Source: Macrocybe gigantea (Eukaryota > Basidiomycota > Agaricomycetes > Agaricales > Callistosporiaceae). From it: a stretch of DNA of 64,000 nt. The notes beneath the pieces are model-generated. The model did no database searches, was not told the DNA's origin, and saw only the letters and a list, made by a program, of their open reading frames with translations. This document shows, in pieces, positions 1 to 9,497 of the stretch (position 1 is the stretch's first letter; each line of letters begins with the position of its first letter). The stretch covers positions 1 through 64,000 of the forward strand of contig SJRY01000334.1 of NCBI GenBank assembly GCA_011319805.1, in the 5' to 3' direction. The position numbers and the translations under genes were made by a program.

Positions 1-1
1 T

Positions 2-823
2 CAGAGAAGTAGACCAGGCATTGCAGTCCATGCCATTCACAGAGACAGTCCACGCCACCTGCAGAGACACCAGCAATCCAAACAAATGAAAGAGAGAGCG
101 CACGCCTACACCAAGTAAGAGCAGGCATTTCTGAGAGAGTTTGCCTTCACCACCACAGACGAGCCCGCTGAGATCCTCAGCGAAGGAGCAGCACAACTCA
201 TTGCAGATCTCTTCCTAGAAGGAGAATATGGGATAAGCCCAGAAGAGCTGTGGTCAGACCAGAATCTTCTTGCCGAAGAAGAGGACGAACCCATCCGCAA
301 GAAAATGAGAGAAGAACGAATACAAGCCCGAGACTTTAGGTGACAACAGATTGAGAACTATAATCGCCGAACACAGGAGGAAGACATACTAATACAGAGA
401 GGGCACGATGCACAGAGCATACGACAGAACCAATGAGAACGACACCAGAGTCAAGGACACACAGGAACGAAACCGCCGAACCCCTTCAGAGGACCAATCT
501 GCCGAAGCACTGCATAAGGAAAGAATCGCACCACTGTGGTGAAAGTAAGCAACAGCGACTGGGATGAATACTATCGGTGGAGGGAGCGAAAAGGATTACC
601 AAAGACAAATGGACCGACCGCCGCAGAGTGGGCCGATTTTGAACAAGCTTGTAAAATAGCAGGAGTCGACCTAGACTACTGGAAAGAACAGAGAGAGGAG
701 CGAAGACAGAAACAGCTCCAAGAACAGCAAGCCCAAGTACAAGCACAGCAGACCCAAGAACAACAGATCCAGAAACAGGGAAACCAAGACCAAGAGAACG
801 ATGAAGAAACCCCCAAAGGATGA
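2..823 (+). pseudogene. ORF0: extra ORF upstream of Gag in Gypsy G1 (partial)
   Basis: One frame reads from the window edge to 823 with a few stops (TAA at 116, TGA near 342 and 436). The clean last part (536-823, 95 residues) contains SDWDEYYRWRERKGLP and then a charged, glutamine-rich tail with repeated QEQQ/QAQ units that looks like a coiled coil. The upstream part is acidic and also reads as protein (EEDEPIRKKMREERIQARDF). I do not recognise a family. The frame stops at TGA 821-823, inside ATGA, where the Gag ATG (820) begins, so the two frames appear translationally linked. It could be an N-terminal Gag extension read by frameshift, or a separate accessory protein. Confidence 0.6.
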
Positions 824-1677
824 CGACAGAATACAAGGGAATCATCGCCGACCCAAAATCCTTTACAGGAGATCGAATGTCCTTCAATATTTGGTGGAGG
901 AAGATGAAACTTTACATAACCGCACATGGAGACCTCACGGACACACAGAAGATTGGAGCAGTTCTGTCTAGAATGACCGACGGACCCAGAGCCCACTGGG
1001 CATCAAAGAAGATTGACACCACTACCAACCAAAGCACATGGGCTGACTTCATAACCGAGATAGAGACACGATTCAGCAATGTCATGTCACCATCACAAGC
1101 AGGAAGCAAACTATTCAATATCAGACAGGGAAACTGACCCATCGACGAATTTCTGGATGAATTCGTAGACCTCGCAGGGAAAGCAGGAATGACAGGAACA
1201 GCCCCTCGTTTCCTACTCGAGAAGAGCTTAAACCAAAGGACAGCAGAAGCCGTACACTCGATCTCCACACTTCCAACAGACAGAGATGAATATATCAAGA
1301 CAGTTCGAGCGATTGGATGAAACATCAATGAACACAGAAATGTGATGAGAGGAGAATTCACAAGCAATCAGCGCAAGATCAGAAATCCAAGCCGAGGAGC
1401 AGGACAGGCCATGGAAGTCGACAAAGTACGAAGCAATAACTGCTTCAACTGCAATAAACCAGGACACCTCTCATGAAACTGCCTGGAACCATGAAAAGGA
1501 GCAGCAAATGTCACATGTTTCAATTGTGGCTTAAAGGGACACTATGCACGGAACTGCAAGAAGAAGAAGAAAGGAAAATCCTGGGTCAGAGAAGTGAAAG
1601 AAGAAGAAGGAGAGGACGAAGAAGACAAGGATGAAGAAAGCTCTGATAAAGAGAGTTTTGCCGAAGGGTCCGACTAA
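820..1677 (+). pseudogene. Gag of Gypsy G1a
   Basis: This is a capsid/nucleocapsid protein that packages element RNA in cytoplasmic particles. It starts at ATG 820 (MTTEYKGIIADPKSF) and has a retrotransposon-gag core (FNIWWRKMKLYITAHG, HWASKKID, IDEFLDEF). Two CCHC knuckles follow: CFNCNKPGHLS-stop-NC and CFNCGLKGHYARNC, then a basic and an acidic tail. In-frame TGA codons occur at 1135, about 1318, 1474 and 1492. The first two replace expected arginines and look like CGA-to-TGA changes. It ends at TAA 1675-1677. Pol opens in the -1 frame and overlaps the Gag end by about 30 bases; I see no canonical slippery heptamer. Confidence 0.85.
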
Positions 1678-1679
1678 GA

Positions 1680-4600
1680 GGTGCTAAATCGCGACCCATA
1701 CAACTGAAACAGACTCGCTTCAATACCGGATGTAGATCATCCCATACTCTGAAATACACCATTCCTGCCAAGCGATCTGAAGCACCAAGGAAAACCATCC
1801 AAGGGGACAAACCACCAAAGAGGAAAGAACTCGCAGTACCAGCAAGAATACGAACACAAAAAGGAATCACAACGATAACACCAGAAGTCGATAGCGGAGC
1901 GGATAGGACCTGCATCAACACCGTGATAGTAGCAAAACAGGACTGAAGACATGACGAATCAAGAAGATTCCCATCATAAATGTAGACGGATCACCCAACC
2001 ACCAGAAAACAGCAGACCGAGTAGCAGAGGTCCACATTGACATTAAAGGACACAAGGAGCACATGGAAGCCATCATACTCGACATCGGAAAAACCGACAT
2101 GCTACTAGGACATGACTGGCTTGTCTACCACAACCCAACAATCAAATGGAGGACAGGAGAAGTTGTCTTTGACAGATGCCCTAAAACGTGCAAAATAAAC
2201 CACCAGATGATTAAGATACAGAAGGTGGCTGAATCAGCGAAAACCATAGCCAGCGACAAGACAGGAACCCAGATACCCCCATATCTGATCAGATTCAAAC
2301 ACCTCTTCAAGGAGAAGAACTTTGATCGCTTACCAGACCACAAAGAATGGGACCATGAAATAAACTTAACGAAGGATGCACCCAAAACGATACCGAGCAA
2401 GGTTTATCCGATGACACAGAAAGAACTAGAGAAGCTAGATGCCTTCATCGAAGAAGGATTACGAACAGGAAAAATATGCCCATCGAAATCGCCTTATGCA
2501 GCACCCTGCTTCTTTTGCAACAAGAAGGATGGAAGCAAATGACTCATCCAAGACTACCGAGAGATAAACAAATATATGGTCAAGGACAAGTTCCCACTAC
2601 CACGCATCAGTGAGCTCCTTGACGTATTACAAGGAGCAAAGTACTTTAGCAAGATCAATATTATCTGGGGATACAATAATGTGCGCATCCGGAAAGGGGA
2701 TGAATGGAAGGCAGCCTTCCTAACAGCAAGAGGACTCTTTGAACTGACAGTCATGTATTTTGGGCAGTGCAACGCACCAGGCACTTTTAGCCAAATGATG
2801 GCAAGCCTCTTCCAAGACCAAATACAAAGAAGAGTGTGCATAATCTATATGGATGACATCATAATCATCGGATGAACATGAGAGGAACTCCAAAAGAACA
2901 CCATAGAAGTCATGGAAATACTGAACAAGAATGACCTGTTCATCAAAGGACCGAAATGTGTCTGGGAATCATCAAAAGTCCCAGTACTAGGATACATCAT
3001 AGGAGAAGGGAAGGTAGAAATGGAACCAGAAAAGATCACAGCCATACAATCCTGGCCAACCCCAAAGATGAAGAAAGAACTACAAAAGTTCTTGGGATTC
3101 ACGAACTTTTACCGACGATTCATCAAGGGATATGCAAAGGTCACTAAACCCCTGACGGAGTTGACTGGAAACAAAGCATTCCAGTGGACAGACAAGCAAC
3201 AGGACGCTTTCAAAGAGCTGATCTGACATATAACCTCAGCACCCATTCTAGCACTACCACAAACAGAAGGAAAATTCCGAGTCGAAACGGACGCCTCAGG
3301 ATATGCCATTGGAGTGGTACTATCACAACAGCAGAAAGGACTATGGCATCTGATCGCATTCATTTCGAGATGCATGACCCCAGCGGAACAAAACTATGAA
3401 ATCTACGACAAGGAACTTCTTGCGATAATGGTCGCACTAAAAACATGGAGACAATACCTCCTCGAAGCTCGAGAGAAGTTCAAAATATTGACGGATTACA
3501 AAAACCTATCATACTTCCGGAAGCTACAGCGACTCAATTCGAGACAGATTGGCTGGTACCTGAAATTACAGGAATATAACTACGAACTACGACATGTACC
3601 AGGAAAGGCGAATGGAAAAGCAGATGTCCTGTCACGGATGGCAGGATATGAAGAAAACCTAGCAGAGCAAGACGACCACATTGTATACGTAGGAGGAAAA
3701 ATCTATGTTCCTCCAGACAACAAACTGAAGGAAAACATGATGTTTGAACACCACGACACACCCATCAGAGGACACCCAGGGCAATACCGCATGCACGAGC
3801 TCATAAGCCGCATCTATTGGTGGCCATCAATGCTAACGGACATCAAGAAGTATGTCAATGGATGCGAAACATGTCAGCGAAACAAAATCATCCGACAAAA
3901 GAAACACACACCCCTGCACCCGCACGAAGTCCCACAGCAACCATGGGAAGATATCGGAGTAGATCTCATAGGACCGCTACCCAGCTCGAATGGCTTTAAT
4001 GCCATTGCCGCAGTCACAGACCGCCTGACCAAGATGATCCACCTAGTTCCCACAAAGACCGAACTCACAGCAGAAGGTCTCACACAACTATACCGAGACA
4101 ACGTGTGGCAGCTTCATGGAATCCCACGAAAGATCATCAGTGACTGAGGACCCCAGTTCGCAGCGCGATTCATGACAGCACTTCTAAAATTACTCGGAAC
4201 AAAGCAAAATCTATCAACGGCCTATCACCCACAGACAGATGGACAGGCGGAACGATCCCACCAAGAAACAGAAGCCTTCCTCAGAAGCTTCACAAACAAC
4301 TTACAGGACGATTGGGCAGAATGGATAGCAATCGCAGAGTACCAATACAATGACAAAGCACACCAGGGAACGAAGGAGACACCATTCTACCTCAACTATG
4401 GAATGCACCCCTGGAAGGGAGAGCCACAGACGACAGAAGGGAATAACCCCGCAGCAAAAGACTTTGTCAAAAGAATGAACCAAATACGAAAGGAAGCAAA
4501 TGCTGTGCTGCAATATGCACAAACACGAGCCAAAGACAATTACGATGCGAGACGAAAACCGGCCTGTGAATACAAGAAAGGGGATAGAGTATGGCTAGAG

Positions 4601-5053
4601 GCCACCAATATCACAGTCAATCGACCATCAAAGAAGTTATCAGCACTCCGATACGGACCATTCAAGGTGGTTGAAAAGAAAGGAGCCTTGGCATATCGCC
4701 TGGAACTCCCAGCATCATGGCAGCTGATACACCCCATGTTCAATGAAACACTGCTCATGCCTTACAAAGGACCCCGTTTCAAGATACAAGAGTGACCATC
4801 ACCACCACCTCCTGAAATCATAAATGATGAAGAAGAGTACGAGATAGAAGAGATCCTAAAAAGGAAGAAACAAGGAAGGGGGATGCTATTCCTGGTCAAA
4901 TGGAAAGGATACGGACACAAAGAGAACACATGGATCAAAGAGAAGGAACTGGGGAATGCGCAGCAAGCTCTAGACCACTTCCTAAAGAAGACTGCGAACC
5001 AGGATAAAAGGATCATGACAAGAGGGAAGAAGACCAAAAATCGCACTTCATGA
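1680..5053 (+). pseudogene. Pol of Gypsy G1a: protease, RT, RNase H, integrase, chromodomain
   Basis: The protease active site is VDSGADRTC at about 1887-1913. A frameshift near 1960 separates it from the rest of the protease (LLGHDWLVYHNP). RT spans about 2300-2900 with CIIYMDDIIII; the first catalytic Asp, usually in LDIRWGYNN, is Asn here (KINIIWGYNN). RNase H (VETDASGYAIG, YEIYDKELLAI, ILTDYKNLSYF) spans about 3280-3650. Integrase has its HHCC finger at 3760-3890 (HPGQYRMHELISRIYWW, CETCQ), then DLIGPLP, ISD-stop-GPQF and AYHPQTDGQAER. The chromodomain is at about 4829-4990 (YEIEEILKRKKQGRG, FLVKWKGY, NTWI). Stops at 2540, 2873, 3224, 4145 and 4793 are all TGA. It ends at TGA 5051-5053, overlapping the ORF3 start. 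Confidence 0.93.
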
Positions 5054-5448
5054 CCACCAACGCCCCTATCAGCATCGACAGCAGCAAGGGCAGCCACACA
5101 CCTACCCCCAACCGCCCAAGCGACCTCGAGAATCTGGCAAGGATTCTCAATGCTAGCGACTACATGGACCCCCTCGCCATCACACTTGGCATGTATATGC
5201 GCTATGTTATGACCGTCCGCACGCACCTCTGGACCGGGCGAACCCCTGATGGGACCGGCCCCACTGCAGCTGAACATATTGTGCTTCGCGAGGTGATGGA
5301 AATGCTTCGCACAGAAAACCGGCGACTTAAACTCCTCACCACCACACTCCATCACATCCACGCCTATAATGAAGAGCTCATTCATACATGGGCCCTGCGT
5401 GCTGCGACCGCCTGGGAGACCAATACTGGGTGGGGACAGCTGGACTAA
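5050..5448 (+). CDS. ORF3: small intact ORF downstream of Pol in Gypsy G1a
   Basis: This is an uninterrupted 132-residue frame starting at ATG 5050, which overlaps the Pol stop as ATGA, and ending shortly before the polypurine tract. The protein is soluble-looking, with no signal peptide or membrane helix. Its middle and C-terminal parts (HIVLREVMEMLRTENRRLKL, HHIHAYNEELIHTW) are predicted helical with heptad-like leucines. I do not recognise a family; it does not look like an envelope protein. The ATGA junction and the ORF start are also present in copy b (near 59802), so the ORF is a family feature and not chance. It is the only G1a coding segment without a stop, although all neighbouring frames are broken. 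Confidence 0.6.
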   Translation: MTTNAPISIDSSKGSHTPTPNRPSDLENLARILNASDYMDPLAITLGMYMRYVMTVRTHLWTGRTPDGTGPTAAEHIVLREVMEMLRTENRRLKLLTTTLHHIHAYNEELIHTWALRAATAWETNTGWGQLD

Positions 5449-5472
5449 GGTTTTTCGTGAGGATGCGAATCT

Positions 5473-5485
5473 ACAGAGAGGGTGA
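5473..5485 (+). promoter_or_regulatory. Polypurine tract of Gypsy G1a
   Basis: The purine-rich ACAGAGAGGGTGA lies immediately before the LTR start TGTTACATATG. In LTR elements this tract primes plus-strand DNA synthesis. Family G2 has the same arrangement (AAAAAGGGATGA before TGTTAC), on the minus strand near 37372-37383. Confidence 0.7.
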
Positions 5486-5800
5486 TGTTACATATGTCGC
5501 CCAAAGGACCATTCATTTTCTTATCTTATCTTTCCCACATCCCTTATCTTCCCCATCATGCTGCGCAGCATCAGCCATCGAGTCATCCCACTTCCCTAGT
5601 CATCCTGAGTCATCTCCTTCCAGTCTTACTCATCTGCAGTCCACAGCATTGTGCAGCCCATGGTCCGTGCTCGAGTACTGTAATGTATATAAGGACTCCC
5701 AGATGTACCAGTAGTGCTAGGCTTAATATTCCTTTTGCCATCATCTCAAGACCACTCTTGCACTTAGTCTGCCCGAGTCCTTCTGAGATCTAGCTTAACA
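5486..5800 (+). mobile_element. 3' LTR of Gypsy G1a
   Basis: The LTR is 315 bp, begins TGTTAC and ends CTTAACA, giving the TG...CA ends with a 5-bp inverted repeat TGTTA/TAACA. A TATA box (GTATATAAGG) lies at about 5685-5694, consistent with a pol II promoter in U3. The 5' partner LTR is outside the window, so boundaries rest on the inverted ends and the preceding purine tract. A truncated SINE2 begins directly after the last base. Confidence 0.75.
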
Positions 5801-7307
5801 ATGGGGATCCACATGCATGATGCATCTGTGAACCATCTGCTAAGGGATGGAAAGGCAGGCATGGAGTAGCGACCCGGACACTGCTGGGCTATAGCAAGGC
5901 TGGACAGTCTCCAGTCCTTGGCTCGAGAGACCTAACTCCTCTGTCAGTGGTCCCTGGGATAACACACCCAGGTAACTGCTTAAGTTGAGGCCGGAGTGCA
6001 AAACTCCTGGGCTAAACAGTCTGATCATAAGACTGGGCCCGGATTAGCAGCCTCCTCCGCAAGGGAGGGGCTAAACTTTGTCTTGGCAAAGCTGAGGACT
6101 CTGTCAAGGCTTATCACACATCACTCGAACAGGCACTCGTTGAGTGCCAGCTTGAGCCTGAGTGTGTATACACCAGTAGTGATGGTGCCACACCCATGAA
6201 AGTAGATACACTTAGACAGTCAGTGTATTCATCCCAGGTATACCAAGGCAATACACTTGTTTTCGAAACTCTTCAGCCTGTTGGCAAAGTGACAAGCGAT
6301 GACTCCGAGCTGATTGGATTGCGAATGTTAATCCAAAAGGCTATCACATAAGATGGAGCTACATCCATCGTGTGCTTCCTCGACTCAATGAATGCAATCA
6401 ATTGCATTGTCGATTGCAACCCTCACTCTGTGCAGTCGCATTCTATTGTGCTGTGCACTTCATTGCAGGCTTGGTTTGCCCAATCTGAGCTGCACCAAAT
6501 TGCATTCTGGCATGTCCCTTCCTTTCCACGAGTCTGGAATCAAGAAATACATTGGCGCCTCTACCTTCCGTTTTCACAACATGGGGAAACCAGAGTCCTA
6601 TGAGCATCCGCTTCATAAAAGAATGAGCTTTATGAAATTGGTGACAGGCAATGAGCTATTTGCTCGCTGCTGTCGCATTGCATGTGGACACGTACCGATC
6701 AATGCATAACAAGCGTGGTTCAACTTTGTCGAGAGCGATGAATGCTCTTGCAGACAAGGGCCTGAAGACCCTGTCCATGTCATGACCCTGTGCCGTAATT
6801 GGACAAGGCCAGCTGAACGCCAGTATGATGCCTTTGTGCGTTCCTGGTTTATTAAGTACCTCATGTCAAACAAGGCTGCAGGTGCTTTTATCCTGGATCC
6901 GGGGGGCGAGTAACTGCCTCTTTACAGCAGGGGATACTTAGGGTTATGGCTCCTTGTGAGGCCTTTATGCAGAAGTAACCGCAGCCAGCCTTTGGGCTGG
7001 GGGACCTAGAGCATCAATTCAGTCAGGTGTTTGATGAAAGCGGACACCAAGCTTCATTGTGCATTGCAGACTCTGCAATGCTTGTTCGTTACGCAAGCCT
7101 AGCGGGCGAGCTAGCATGGGCGTGGGCCTGAGTAGCTTGGGCATGGGCACGAGAGAACAGGGTTAGTGCACCCTCCATGTACATCTCCTCAGTCTGGTTT
7201 GGGTCAGACTAGTTGTATTTATCATAGGTACCCTTATGTATTTACAAGCAGACTGCCACCGAGCACTGCTTTATAAATTGTTGATTTTAAAAAAAAAAAA
7301 AAAAAAA
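5801..7307 (+). mobile_element. 5'-truncated composite SINE2/LINE retroposon J
   Basis: The first ~285 bp (to about 6087) match, in reverse complement, the body of the complete SINE2 at about 8284-8890 (shared GGATCC, the segment around CTCGAGAGACCTAACTCCTC, and the ending GGGGCTAAACTT). From about 6088 the sequence is the 3' part of LINE ORF2 (RNase H and zinc finger) and the LINE 3' UTR, ending in poly(A) 7289-7307. About 130 bp of ORF2 is deleted near 6520. No target duplication is visible because the left flank is a Gypsy LTR and the right flank is LINE K. The tRNA-like head is missing. Confidence 0.75.
6088..6913 (+). pseudogene. LINE ORF2 C-terminal remnant in element J
   Basis: The remnant carries the RNase H core with its acidic residues (SSDGAT, SELIGLRM, FLDSMNAIN), then the C-terminal finger region (FRFHNMGKPESYEHP, MKLVTGNELFARCCR, CSCRQGPEDPVHVMTLC) and ends at TAA 6911. 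Stops and a deletion of the segment around the last RNase H motif make it non-functional. Inside a composite retroposon this stretch is passenger sequence that belongs to the LINE-derived 3' end. Confidence 0.75.
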
Positions 7308-7680
7308 GAGGAGGGGATGTGCCAGAATGCAATCTGGTGCAGCTCGGACTGGGCAAGCCAAGCCCACAATGAAGTGCACAGTGCAATAGAATGTGACTGC
7401 ACAGAGTGAGGGTTGCAATCAACAATGCAATTGATTGCATTCATCTAGTCAAGGAAGCACACAATGGATGTAGCTCTATCTTGTGTGAGATAGCCTTTTG
7501 GATTGACATTTGCAATTCAATCAGCTCGGAGTCATTGCTTGTTGCTTTGCCAACAGGCTGACGAGTTTCAAAAACAAGTGTATTGCCTTGGTAGACCTGG
7601 GATGAATATACTGACTGTCTGAGTGCGTCTGTTTTCATGGGCATGGCGCCATCACTACTCGTATATACACAATCAGGCTC
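7308..7680 (-). mobile_element. LINE K, part 2 (ORF2 RNase H fragment)
   Basis: This is minus-strand LINE sequence that continues LINE K across the SINE2 insertion at 7681-9497. It encodes the RNase H region in reverse (LVFETRQPVGKATSNDSELI, then the segment before the HVPS motif). Its left end abuts the poly(A) of element J at 7307, so the LINE's true 3' end is lost here. The right end, 7670-7680, is one copy of the 11-bp duplication that flanks the SINE2. Confidence 0.85.
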
Positions 7681-9179
7681 TTTTTTTTTTTTTTTTTTTT
7701 AAATCAACAATTTATATAGTGGTGCACGGTGGCAGTCTGCTTGTACATACACCAAGGTACCTACTATAAATACGACTAGTCCGAGGCAAACCAGACTGAA
7801 GGGAGATACATAGAGGGCTGCACTGCCCTGTTCTCTCGTGCCTGTGCTCGAGCTGTACGACTCGAGCTCACGCGTACTCACTCGCACGAGCACCGTCCCC
7901 CAACCCCAGAGGGCCGGTTGTGGTCAATTCCACGTAAAAGGTCCAAAAGGACCTATAACGATGCTGTTGCAGAGTTTGCAATTCGCAAAATGCTTGGTCA
8001 GTGCTTCGGTCACTGACCCAACTGTTTTAAGATTGTCTAGGTTGCCCCGGACGATCTCCGCTACAGAACGGCAGTCACCCGCTGCCTGGATCCGGAATGA
8101 AAGCACCTGCAGCCTTATTAGATGTCAGGTACTTAATGAACCAGTGACGCACAAAGGCGTCAAACTGGCATTCGGTTGGCCTGTGCCAGTTGCGGCATTG
8201 AGTCATGACGTGGATGGAGTCTTCAGCCCCTCATCCGCAAGAGCATAGAGCGCTCTCGACAAACTTAAACCGTGCCTGATACGCATTGATCGGCGAAGTT
8301 TAGCCCCCCCCTTGCAGGAGAGGCTGCTACCTAGGTGGGTCTGCCAGATTAAGGCTATTGTCCAGCACTTTCACCCCAGGGCCATCCACGCCTAGGGGAA
8401 CCCTTAACCTAGGACTCCTTATGTGGGTCCAGTGTGCATCCGTCGGGCTTACGCCCTCCCTATTTGGTCTGCAGACCCCCCCTTGCCAACGGCCGAGGCC
8501 TCCCCAAATTGGGTGTGGACTCAGGGATGGTACCGTCTTACTCAGCTGCAGTCTGCCGGATTAAGGCTTTTGTCCGACACTTGCACTCCAAGGCCATCCA
8601 CGCCAAGGGGAACCGTTTAAGCCTGCCAAGTAGGTCGGCATGGACTTTCACCTACACACTGGGGTCCCCAGAGTCCCATGGAACCCAGGAGTTCGCACTT
8701 CGGATTCAACTTAAGCGGCAACCTGGGTGTATTATCCCAGGGCCACCGACAGAGGAGTTAGGTCTCTCGAGCCAAGGACTGGAGACTGTCCAGCCTTGCT
8801 ATGGCCCAGCGGTGTCTGGAGCACGACCCCCAGTCCTGCCTTCCCGTCCCCTGGCAGATGGTTCGCTGATGCCCCTTAGGGTGCGGATCCCCATCTGTCC
8901 AAGGTCTCTGTCTTGCCATGTGCCTGCCAGACTGGCCTCCGATATCACAGCAAGGTCCATGGTCCTCCCATGACAGGTTCCCACAGGGGAAGCCCTTAGC
9001 TGAACGGGTCTGGATCTACTTCCGCCAAAGCGTACTGCGCCATGACTAACCTCTGTGGACCCCTACTTCAGGCAGCTCACATGGTACCGGGTGCCCTGTT
9101 GGCTCAAACGCCATCGGGTGGTTATCAGCCCAATTCCTGGTATAGTCCCTTATCCTTTCGGCCCCTACACTTTTTAGAT

Positions 9180-9370
9180 CGGGGATCACGTGCTTGCACG
9201 TGAGTTAGGGTCATGTGACACTTGACCCACATAGTGGGGTAAGTCACATGTGTGACGCATAACCCAGCTTACGTCACGTGCCAGCTGCTTAGTCACATGA
9301 CCAAGTCACCTCCCTCGTGGGAACAACTGTCACAGGGTCGTGATACTTCCTGCCCGCGTCACGTGGAACC
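9180..9370 (-). promoter_or_regulatory. E-box cluster in SINE2 body
   Basis: In about 190 bp there are at least six CACGTG/CATGTG/CACATG hexamers, several in the longer palindromic form TCACGTGA or TCACATGA (for example ATCACGTGC, GCACGTGAG, GTCATGTGAC, GTCACATGTGTGAC, GTCACGTGCC, GTCACATGACC, GTCACGTGGA). CACGTG is the known core for bHLH-type fungal regulators; the CATGTG forms are what CpG decay of it would leave. It sits just inside the pol III-type head. Confidence 0.55.
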
Positions 9371-9414
9371 AGCTCCGGACACTTCCGAATGCAAACCTGA
9401 AGATGCTACCTCCA

Positions 9415-9485
9415 GGACTAGAACCCGCGGCTTCGTGGCTTGCCACAGCCACAGGACTACCTGACTCGCGTTTACCGCTATGCCA
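9415..9485 (-). promoter_or_regulatory. Pol III type 2 promoter boxes of the SINE2 head
   Basis: On the minus strand TGGCATAGCGG (9475-9485) fits the tRNA A box and GGTTCTAGTCC (9415-9425) fits the B box, separated by about 50 bp as in tRNA genes. They lie 12 bp from the 5' end of the element, where a tRNA-derived SINE should carry them. No full tRNA cloverleaf is kept. Confidence 0.7.
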
Positions 9486-9497
9486 ACCAGCCCTCAG

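Larger units (their letters stand above)
1..5800 (+). mobile_element. Ty3/Gypsy chromovirus, family G1 copy a (5' end outside window)
   Basis: The order is ORF0, Gag with two zinc knuckles, protease, reverse transcriptase, RNase H, integrase, chromodomain, a small 3' ORF and a 3' LTR. RT before integrase plus a C-terminal chromodomain places it in the chromovirus branch of Ty3/Gypsy. The 5' LTR and primer-binding site lie before position 1. The coding region is interrupted by many in-frame TGA codons and at least one frameshift, so this copy is dead. A second, more decayed copy of the same family lies at 57253-59946 and allows direct comparison. Inference: new copies were targeted to methylated-histone chromatin through the chromodomain, as known for chromoviruses. 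Confidence 0.93.
7681..9497 (-). mobile_element. SINE2: complete tRNA-headed retroposon with long LINE 3' end
   Basis: On the minus strand the element starts at 9497 with a tRNA-like head. It continues through a body of about 1.1 kb and at about 8294 enters LINE sequence (the last ~590 bp of the LINE, including the CSCG...H...C finger code and 3' UTR), ending in poly(A) read here as T7681-7700. Identical 11-bp duplications CAATCAGGCTC flank it at 7670-7680 and 9498-9508, within LINE K. It encodes no enzyme of its own. The 3' end shared with the LINE implies mobilisation in trans by the LINE, the standard model for SINEs. At 1.8 kb it is far longer than an ordinary SINE. Confidence 0.85.

Noticed and set aside
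486..887. Minus-strand 133-residue hydrophobic frame
   Set aside because: It is antisense to the Gln-rich ORF0 tail; the Leu/Val-rich composition is what reverse reading of CAG/CAA-rich codons gives.
5050..5448. Envelope gene of an infectious retrovirus
   Set aside because: No signal peptide, transmembrane segment or furin-like site is present; the protein looks soluble and helical.
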